Shown one piece after another: positions 56,221 through 64,000 of a DNA stretch of 64,000 bases. The translations under genes and the position numbers were made by a program. The DNA is from Amborella trichopoda (taxonomy: Eukaryota; Streptophyta; Magnoliopsida; Amborellales; Amborellaceae). The stretch's first letter is position 1; each line of letters opens with the position of its first letter. The stretch spans positions 1,048,558-1,112,557 of the forward strand of contig NW_006496119.1 of the NCBI RefSeq assembly GCF_000471905.2, written 5' to 3'. The notes under the pieces were generated by a model. That model was given only the letters and a program-made list of their open reading frames with translations, had not been told where the DNA came from and ran no database searches.

Positions 56221-58690
56221 GTTAACGTTGACCTCGCTAGAGAAACAGTTAGCATGATGGTTGTAAATAAGCCTGATGACTCTTAGGAAGAGCGCATGAA
56301 TAAGTTCGAAGACATGGTGCGTAAAATGATGGAGAAGAGTGATCACTTAGATGCCGCAAGACAATCAGCTAACCATGAGGTCAATTCCCATCATTCAGAT
56401 GATGCACCTTTAAGGCAACCTCTCCCTCTGCTTCACAAGACAATTCTATCCCTCACCCCGGCTCACAGGCAGACATCGATGCTATGGTGACCCATAGCCT
56501 CAAGAACAAAAAAATCTCAGGAATACAGAGTGCAACGCCTTATCAAAAGCCGTACCCTTCATACATTGACCACGTGTCATTTCCCTCGGATTACAAGAAA
56601 GAGAAGTTTCCCTTATTCAATGGAACCACATCCTCAAACTAGCATATTGCCCACTTCCAAGCAACATGTCGATAGACAGCAGCTGATGGTAGACTCCTTC
56701 TCCATCAGTTTGTTGAAACCCTTGATGGCCCGGCATTCCTGTGGTACGCTCGGCTTCCCCCAAACTCAGTACATACTTATAAGGAAATGGAGAAACTATT
56801 CCACCAATGTTTATATGAGGTCGAGAGCGAGGTTCAAACCATCGAGCTTCTCACCTTGACCTAAGATCCTGATGAGCCTGTGGAGCAATTCATATCAAGG
56901 TGGAGAGACTTGGCTTCTCGCCATCCCAATCCCATGCCTGAGAAGGAAGCGGTTCAAACCTGTGTTCGAAACATGAGACCTGACATTCCTCTCAATGTTG
57001 AGGAATCTGATCCGACCTCCATGTTAAAGCTAATCTCCAAGTCGGTCCACATAGAAAGTCTATCATGCCACCACGGTGGGTCCCGACAACAGTCTGCGAG
57101 CTCAGGAAACAATCAGGGCAATGGTAGCTTTAAGACTGATACCCAAGGCAACCAATCAAAATGATTGATCAACGCGGTCGTCACTGTAAGCGATCCAAAG
57201 AAAGCTTCCACCCAAACTTTGGACCTCTTCAAAGGGGTAAACACAGCAAAGACAACGCCTCAGGCAGGTAAGCAACAACAGTCGTACAACCGAGTACCCC
57301 CACCTGCGAACCTTAATCGAGATGATTATTGGACCAGGCATAGGAACATGGTCTACCCCTTTGAAAAGGAAGGGTCCCTGCACTACTCCGATTATTAGTG
57401 GAACAAGACATGATCGAGCTCCCAGAGACCAAGTTCCCTGATCAAGTTGAACTCGATTCCTAGGCGAATTACTGTGCTTACCATCAAAGGATCAACCATC
57501 CCACAAAGGACTGCTACACTCTAAAAGACATTATCGAGGCCCTAATTCAAAAGGGTCAGATAAAACTTAAAGAACTGAAGGAGGCATTCAGGGCAGTAGC
57601 GGCCTCCCATGCAGTGACAGTCTAACAGGAAGATGAAGCGCGTGATCTCCTTCACGCCCTGTTAATTATGATGCTTCAAGAAGGTCTCATTACACAAAAA
57701 CCGGCTCAACAGCCTCGACGCGTTACTCTGGGAACTAAAAACCATTGGTGCCCGTACCCTCAAATATGGGGCAACGACCAGAAAGAGCTCCCCAAACCAC
57801 TGCTTCACCGATACGTGAGGACCTCCTGACACAAGTCATGAGTAATGATGATTCAAATCCTGTTGAACCCTCGACCTCCTAGTCATGGATAGTTCATCAC
57901 GGGTGAAGCAGACTCATGTCCTTAAAGTGAGAAACAGTTCACCAACCTAAGGCTACTCATAAGCTCAGTGACATGAATCAAGTACTTTCAATAAAAACCA
58001 AGAGAAGGTGGGCCCCAAGGGCTGCTCGTTGGAGAAACAAGACGGCTCAACCACCTGTTGAGCAGGAATTTCTCAAGCCACTTCCCCCACTGCCAACGTT
58101 ACTAGACTTTACCCCTGACGCGATCATGCTTCCTTCCTCATCCCATCAAGAAGATGTCCTCGCACCATCCTCTCCCCAGAGCACGTCCAGTGAGGGTGAC
58201 AACGTTAAAAGCACTCCCCAACGGTTTGAGAAGAGGAAAGACCTAAAAGACTCCCTGCACACGTCCAATTATAGTGATGACGCAAAAGCTACCCAGATTG
58301 GTCCTATGAGGGGAACGACCTTAAAAGTCCCTCACTTACTGATTCTTCTCCTCCTCCTCCTTCTTCTTCTTCTCATCCTTCCTCTTCTATGTCTCCAGTA
58401 AGTACAGCCTTGAAATGTCCAAACTTCGAGGTTCTTGACAGAGAACTTGAAGGAACCAATATAAGCAGGACGCAACGAAGGCAGTTGAAAAAGACTTTGG
58501 CCCAGGTAGCTGGATTCTTAACAATTGCTGATGCTCTTGCAGTTAGAGCCAAGGCAGAGCCATATTCTTCAAAGAAGCACAAGATGTCAATACCAAAGAA
58601 ATCCCAGTGGCCCCCTAAAACTAACCTTGAGTAGAGACTGAGAGAATCAAGAAGCAAGAACTTCTATTCTCAGGAGGCTTGCCACATTGT
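56221..58690 (+). pseudogene. family T gag, copy C (broken)
   Basis: Gag with the same order as copies A and B. N-term: ARETVSMMVVNKPDDS and MNKFEDMVRKMMEKSD (56240-56340). Capsid: PYPSYIDHVSFPSDYKKEKF, AADGRLLLHQFVETLDGPAF, EVESEVQTIELLTL, FISRWRDLASRHPNPMPEKE, TCVRNMRPDI (56550-57000). KQQQSYNRVPPPANLNRDDY (57265). Knuckle CAYHQRINHPTKDC (57475-57516, C-x2-H-x4-H-x4-C) and a second, decayed, near 57750. C-terminal block QEFLKPLPPLPTLLDFTPDA (58063) and RTQRRQLKKTLAQVAGFLTI (about 58470). Stops are scattered (for example 56284, 56640, 56863, 57462). Pol C follows in plus orientation after about 150 bp. Confidence 0.9.
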
Positions 58691-58837
58691 ACAAGTCTAT
58701 GAAGTATCATCTAGCAAGGGACTAACACTGTAGACACCCGTGAAAAGACCGTGTGATTATACGGGGGCATTTCTCGTACCACAATCGCTAAATGTCAATT
58801 TCCATGTAACCTTCAAATTAAACTCTCATAACTTGAG
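58691..58837 (+). other. gag-pol spacer of copy C
   Basis: Short non-coding stretch containing TGTAGACACCCG at 58730, which resembles an Ogre LTR start. Since gag and pol of the same copy lie on both sides, I do not call an LTR. No protease motif was recognised here. Confidence 0.4.
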
Positions 58838-61800
58838 ATGACGTCCATATTCGAAGCCGATCCTTTTGTGCCTCAGTTCAAGAAAGATGCAGAAATCATG
58901 ACCTATTCTAGAGCCCTATTAGAAGCGAAGATGTCAAGATCATGGGTCTCTACAATTGAGATTACTGAGAAGACCTCTAGAGCCAATGATGAGGAGTTGT
59001 AGGAGGCCCCAGAAGAATGGGAAGAAAGCGGACAAGCCATAGCTGACAAGCACGAGGAGATAAATCTAAGAGATGGAGCCGACCTCAGACCCACTTTCAT
59101 CTCTACAAATATGTCGTCAGAAGAGAAGGAGAACTTTACTGCCTTCTTGCAAGAAAACCGAGACGTCTTCGCCTGACATTACCATGAAATGCCTGGTTTA
59201 GACCCTCAAGTCACCGTTCACCGTCTTGGCATTGATCCAACTGTCAAACCTGTCAAGTAGAAATCAAGGAGGTTTAGGCCTGACCTCGAAATGCAGATAG
59301 ATGCTAAGGTGACCAAACGAGACAAGCAGGCTTCATTTGTGAAGTCAAATACCCAAAGTGGCTAGCAAATGTTGCTCCAAATCAGGGTTTGCATCAACTT
59401 CCGTGACTTGAATAGCACATGTCCCAAGGATGACTTCCCATTGCCATTCATCGAGATGCTCATTGATTCTATGGCTCACTGCTAAATCTTTTCCTTCATG
59501 GATGGATACTCCGGGTATAATCAGATGCGGATGGCGCCTGAAGATGAGGAAGCCATCACGTTCTTAACTCCAAAAGGGGTCTTCTTCTCCACAATGATGC
59601 CTTTTCGATTGAAGAATGCTGGTGCCACATATCAGAGAGCAATGATGACCATCTTCAAAGACATGATGCACAAAGAGGTGGAATGTTATGTAGATGACTT
59701 GGTGGTAAACTCTGAAGTGAAAGACGCTCACATGAGGGACCTTGAAATGGTGTTTGAGCGATTATGCCTTCATCAGCTCAGAATGAATCCGTTAAAGTGC
59801 GCTTTTGGCATGCGTTCAAGAAAGTTCTTAGGGTTCATTGTTAGACACCGAGGATTGGAAGTTGAGCCGGTCAAGATCAAGGAGATTTAGGAAATGCCGT
59901 CACTAACTACATTGAGAGAGCAACGATCCCTACAAGGACAACTGGCTTATATCCGTGGGTTTGTCTGAAACCTCTCAGGCCACTGTAAACCCTTTACACA
60001 CCTGTTAGAGAAGGACACCCCATTCATCTAAGATGAAGCATGTCAGGTAGCCCTTGATGACATCAAGCATTATTTACTCAATCCTCCAGTGCTGTCAACA
60101 CCAGTGTTAGGAAAACCCCTCATCCTGTACGTGACTGCCCTCAACGAATTGCTCGGGGCATTGTTGGCACAAAACAATGACGAAGGGAAAGAAACCGCAT
60201 TGTACTACCTCAACCGTAGGATGCAAGGGGCCGAGAAGAATTATCCCCCTATAGAAAAGATGTGCTTAGCCCTAATCTTGGCGGTACAAAATCTCCGCCT
60301 CTACTTGCTCGGTCATGAAGTTTCAACTTATATTGATGGCAGTCGCGTAAAGTTTCTCACGACACCCCCATGTCTGTCAGGACGCCTTGCTAAGCGGGCA
60401 TTATTGCTGATGGAATTTGACATCACATATGTCCCACAAAAAGCATTAAGGGCCAAGCCTTGGCTAATTTTATCGTGGCACACCCCATACCGACGAAATC
60501 TCCTTTATCAAGTAACCTACCCGATGAAGAAGTATTATGTGCAGAAATATCTTATGCATGGGAGATGTATTTCGATGGAGCCTTCCAATCTGATCGAGGA
60601 GGCATCAGAGTGGTATTCCTGGCTCCGAAAGGAGGAGTATTGCCACTCTCTTTCTCTCTCACTGAGGCTATTTCTCATAACAAGGCAGAATATCGGGCCT
60701 TTATAGTTGGATTGGAGATAGCCTTCGATCTAGGCTTAGAGTAGCTCAAGATATATGGTGATTCTGAGTTGGACATTTGCTAGCTTAAAGGGATCTATGA
60801 TGTAAGAAATCGCACTCTCAAGCCCTGTCACGATACTGCAAAATCATATATGGCCCAGCTTGAGGACCTTGAGACACATCCCCAGGAGGCTAAACTCGTA
60901 GGCCGATGCACTCGCAAAGCTTAAAGCTACAATTCAATTATCCTCATCCCGGCCTACGCCTATCTAAGTGGCAGAGTGAGACATATTGAACTAAGAACTG
61001 AGGTAGACGTGGATGGAGAGAGAAATATCTTCCCTGAGTGCCCTCTTATTCATTCGGAGCACTTTTATCAGCTAAAGAAGTTATCAAGACTGAACACAAA
61101 ATTGCACGAGGTTAATGAGCTAAGGTTCAAAACCAAGAACCAGAGTTCTTCAACCCAATATGCACATAGGTCGAGCAGGTAGAATATTGAAGAGAGCCCA
61201 TCACTAATTTTCTAAGACATGGTAGACTCTTGAAGGATCATGCTAAGTGCAAAAGCGTAGATCGAATGTCTACCAAGTATACCCTTCTTGAAGGAGATTC
61301 TCTCTTTAGACAATCATTTGACGGTATTCTTCTTAGATGTGTGGACACGCAAGAAGCAAATAAGATCCTGGAAGAAGTACACTCAAGCATATGTGGATTA
61401 CATTAGTCTGGTCCCATGCTCTATGAACGGATACAAAGATTGGGGTGCTATTGGCCCTCGACGATTGCTAACTTCTTAAACTATGCTAAGAAGTTCCAGG
61501 TGTGCCAAATACATTCAAGCCTTGTTCATCAGCCTCTAGAGCCCTTACACCCTATTGTGGCATCATGACCCTTCTCACAATGGGGTATAGACATTGTAGG
61601 ACCTACTAACCCTCCTTCAATAATGGGTCATACCTTTATTCTAGCTGCAACAGATTACTTCTCCAAGTGGGCTGAAGCGGTCCCCCTTAAGCAAGCCCCT
61701 GGGATCACAGTGGTGAATTTCGTTCGACATCATATCATATATTAGTTTGGTGGGTCTGACCAGATTATATTTGACAATGACCCTCAATTCAGAAATCATC

Positions 61801-61915
61801 ACATCAATCGCTTGGTTAACCAGTTCAGTTTCGAGTGGAAGTAGTCGACTATGTACCACCCTCAAGCCAACAAATTAGCCGAAGCTTTCAATAAGACCCT
61901 CTGCAAAGAAAAACA
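58838..61915 (+). pseudogene. family T pol, copy C: RT, two RNase H domains, integrase (truncated)
   Basis: Tat-clade polyprotein, the most complete pol here. From ATG 58838: RT entry KENFTAFLQENRDVFA, HEMPGLDPQVTVHRLG, INFRDLNSTCPKDDFPLP (59394), FMDGYSGYNQMRMAPEDEE (59498), FRLKNAGATYQRAM, catalytic YVDD (about 59686), FLGFIVRHRGLEVEPVKI. First RNase H: ALYYLNRRMQGAEKNYPPIE and ALLLMEFDITYVPQKA (60205-60440), with the first Asp position replaced (YVTALNE). A one-base frameshift lies near 60450. Second, extra RNase H: MYFDGAF (Asp 60574-60576), HNKAEYRAFIVGLE (Glu 60688-60690), IYGDSEL (Asp 60760-60762); a double RNase H is the Tat hallmark. Integrase: YAKKFQVCQIH, GIDIVG (Asp 61590-61592), FDND (Asp 61773-61775), LAEAFNK (Glu 61881-61883), spacing D-35-E kept. 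It ends at 61915 in a junction with LTR 6. About ten stops and several frame changes. Confidence 0.92.
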
Positions 61916-62310
61916 TCAAGATTCAAAGTTTTCAAGATTTTGTGAATTTCACAAAACATCAACTATTGTTCCAAAGTTTTTCAAGATTCAAGCAAATTTC
62001 AAGTCTCATGATCAGTACTTAAAAACACGATTCATGGCTCTAAGTTGGTATCAAATCAATTGTCATGCCGAGCCCTACAAGAAAACAATTATCTTTCAAT
62101 CAAATGGGCATCAGAGCAACCTTGGATCAGTCATAAAAGATCACGCAAGTTCTCGGGCAGTAGCAAGGACTGTTATGAAATTTCAAACATTGTTAGGCAG
62201 GGGCAACTAGTCATTTTGCCCATTTTTAGATTTTATTCTAATTCAATTAAATTGTGATTATCTTCAATTTTAGGTAGTTTTTAGGTATCCACCCATGTTT
62301 GAGCCCAATT

Positions 62311-62320
62311 CTATATAAAC
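62311..62320 (+). promoter_or_regulatory. TATA box of LTR 6
   Basis: CTATATAAAC after CACCCATGTTTGAGCCC, same block as in LTR 2 and 4. Confidence 0.7.
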
Positions 62321-62419
62321 CTGCAATCCCTAATTGTAAAAAGGAACTAAAAACCTTGGGTTCATTCTTCAATCATTCAATAAAGTTTTCAATTCTTTTT
62401 TAAGCTCATGGGTGTGTTT

Positions 62420-62700
62420 TGGAGAGAGAGAGAGAGGAGAGAGAAGAAAAGGGTCGATACCCCTCGATAAGGTAACTTTCCCTCTCCTCCTCTTTTTCCT
62501 CTCATCTCTATCTCTATTTCTCTCTCCTGTTTTCTCATCTCAATCTCTCTTTCTTGCTCCACTTTTCTCATCTCTATCTCTTTCTCTCTCTCTTTTTGTC
62601 TCTCATCTCTCCCTTTCTCTTTCTTTCTTTCATCTTTATCTCTTTCTCTCTTCGTCCTTTTGTCTATCATGTCTCTCTTTCTCTCTCTTCCTCCTTTGGT
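62420..62700. repeat. GAGA run and pyrimidine tract of LTR 6
   Basis: GAGAGAGAGAG then ~230 bp of CTCTCT-type DNA. Open frames on both strands (62389-62670, 62412-62720) are low-complexity artefacts. Confidence 0.9.
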
Positions 62701-63200
62701 CTATCAGTCTGAGTTATTGAGCCCGTTTTACTACCACGCTGGGGCAATTACCTACTAGTTTAATCACTCTCAACGCCTGGTCAAATTCTTCTCATCCCAA
62801 TCTTTTTTCTCTCACTCTTCTCTTCCTCTTCTTTTTTTTTAATGTGCACGCCCGTGTATGTTGCCCAAAAGGAAGGTAGGGTCCCTAACCCACTTGTCTT
62901 GTAACATTTGCCATGTGTGTGATTGTAAAAACAGGAGAATACAGGCCAAGGGAGGTGATTCCAAACCACTTTTATAACAAGTGGCTTTCTTTGTGATCTA
63001 AGAGGGCATCCACGAGAGCCAGCCCGAGTAAGTTCCAAACCCACCTTAATTTCCTTTCTCATCGGTTGGTCTACCTATCCTTGTTTTTTTGCAAGGTCCC
63101 AAGAGAGCTATCTCAAAGTCCCAAGTTCCCTTGAAACCTGAGACACGTGTCGCTTGATCATCCGAATCCGGAGAGCTAGATCGAGGCATCTAACCAGCTT

Positions 63201-63217
63201 TGGTGCTCCACTAGGGA
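63201..63217 (+). promoter_or_regulatory. primer-binding site, tRNA-Arg-like (decayed)
   Basis: TGGTGCTCCACTAGGGA, four bases after the LTR terminus, the counterpart of TGACGACTCCACTGGGGA at 8195-8212 with one base lost and two changed. Confidence 0.65.
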
Positions 63218-64000
63218 TTTACTACCCCTTAGTCGGATTGTGCTTCTTTAGCTAAGTTTCTCCTTTTATTTTCTATGTCGGCACTTATGGCTTTCGGGTT
63301 CTATATCCCATTCATCTGGATTGAGGATTTTCTTATCCTCACATTCGCAAGTGTCCTCAAGGAACAAGTTCCCAACCTTCCTTTTGAGTAAAGACCCCAG
63401 GTCTAGCTCCCAGGTCTTAACTTGGATTGGTGTGAGGAGGGACTTAATGGTCCCTAACTCCCTGTCTCTTAGCTCTAGTGAAACTTTCGTCAAGGCCCCT
63501 TGCATTGGTAACACATCTGTTGTCGCACACAGTACGCACCCTACCACCGGCAAGTCACTTGTCGGTCTAATTGCCAAGGTACACTGGAAGGCTGCCCAAT
63601 CCTTTTCGGCAAATGCCAAACACGTTGACATTGCTTCCATGGGCCACCGCAAGCTACCCCCCACATTCTTGCATCAGCACGAGTCTCTATCCCTAGAGGC
63701 TACCCTTGGGCCTCCACCTCTCATGCACACCATAAGGCTTATACACATCCACTCGAGCCACACCTCAGGGAAACCCTTATGTTACTTCGCGTCAGCGTCC
63801 AGGATCAGACCTCCTAAGGCCAGGTCTTGCACACGTTGTTCGTATTCATCCCACCGCTCGGAGCAACATCATCATTGTACCAACTCGAGTACAAGGAAGA
63901 CGATCGCCTCCTCCTCCTACCCAGCACACACTAGCACACCCCTTAAGGGGCAGGCTCCCACCTGTTCTCTTATAGACACCTGCTCCTAGTTCTTGGTCTC
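63218..64000 (+). other. family T 5' leader, copy D (cut by window end)
   Basis: Matches leader C from GAGGATTTTCTTATCCTCACATTCG (split: GAGGATTTTC, 63323) onward. A frame 63321-63989 (222 codons, MRIFLSSHSQ...) stays open and shares TGKSLVGLIAKV and SMGHRKLPPTFLHQHESL with copy C. Its Ser/His/Thr-rich second half matches copy C in another frame. It may be the extra ORF before gag; unproven. Confidence 0.55.

Larger units (their letters stand above)
61916..63196 (+). mobile_element. family T LTR 6 (plus), 5' truncated
   Basis: Joined inside U3 to the integrase of copy C. Contains TCATGGCTCTAAGTTGG (62034), TATA at 62311, CAATAAAG (62376), a GA run (62421-62438), a CT tract (62470-62700), then U5 and the terminus CATCTAACCA at 63187-63196. 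It has no hairpin array: the CT tract runs directly into the GTCTGAGTTATTGAGCCCG block. A primer site follows, so it acts as 5' LTR of copy D. Confidence 0.82.

Noticed and set aside
58729-58745. Ogre-type LTR start (TGTAGACACCCG) inside copy C
   Set aside because: Gag and pol of one copy continue on both sides; no LTR body follows.

Overview
The window reads as intergenic heterochromatin of a repeat-rich plant, most likely a flowering plant. Nearly everything I can identify is decayed Ty3/gypsy LTR retrotransposon. The evidence is plant-type gag, RT, RNase H and integrase, a tRNA-iMet and a tRNA-Arg-like primer site, and a plant mobile domain (PMD) reading frame. The species cannot be named from the sequence. 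I found no host gene of the usual exon/intron kind, no tRNA or rRNA gene and no CRISPR. All coding regions are broken by stops, frameshifts or junctions, so nearly all are called pseudogenes.

Four element types are present. (1) An Ogre/Tat-like element at 1-3640: integrase end, 3' non-coding part, polypurine tract and LTR. (2) A second Tat-clade family, called T here, with unusually long LTRs. It supplies gag A (minus, 3690-6640), gag B (plus, 43650-46150), gag C (56221-58690), pol C with the extra Tat RNase H (58838-61915), an integrase tail (24786-25298), leaders with a possible extra ORF, and six LTR copies or fragments (8216-11590 minus; 13335-15954 plus; 20994-24785 minus; about 25991-34194 plus; about 49446-54690 plus; 61916-63196 plus). 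(3) A Tekay/Del-like chromovirus in two broken copies (15955-20993 and 38216-43648), each with a long repeat-bearing LTR. (4) An unclassified repeat, H (35461-37330, with relatives near 12041-13335 and 15665-15890), full of short perfect palindromes around the core GGCGACAC/GTGTCGCC.

Layout: Ogre end (1-3640); T copy A on the minus strand, gag to leader to PBS to LTR (3690-11590); unassigned and H-like sequence (11591-13335); T LTR plus (13335-15954); Tekay copy 1 (15955-20993), cut inside RT by a T LTR on the minus strand (20994-24785); T integrase end and a huge T LTR (24786-34194) containing several tandem arrays and a 226-base assembly gap; a degenerate minisatellite and unassigned DNA (34195-35460); H (35461-37330); a purine-rich array (to 38215); Tekay copy 2 (38216-43648) fused to T gag B; then a head-to-tail run gag B - antisense PMD ORF - LTR - leader/gag/pol C - LTR - leader D up to the window end.

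The most interesting signals are the roughly 1,090-codon antisense PMD reading frame at 46165-49445, with a candidate antisense promoter conserved in two LTRs, and the arrays of 47-60 bp hairpin units in the transcribed part of several T LTRs. In those arrays the two arms change together (A-T for C-G, G-T wobble), which suggests a structure was maintained. The palindrome cluster in H is a third structural signal that ordinary annotation would not name. LTR limits given as 'about' are estimates from comparing copies by eye.
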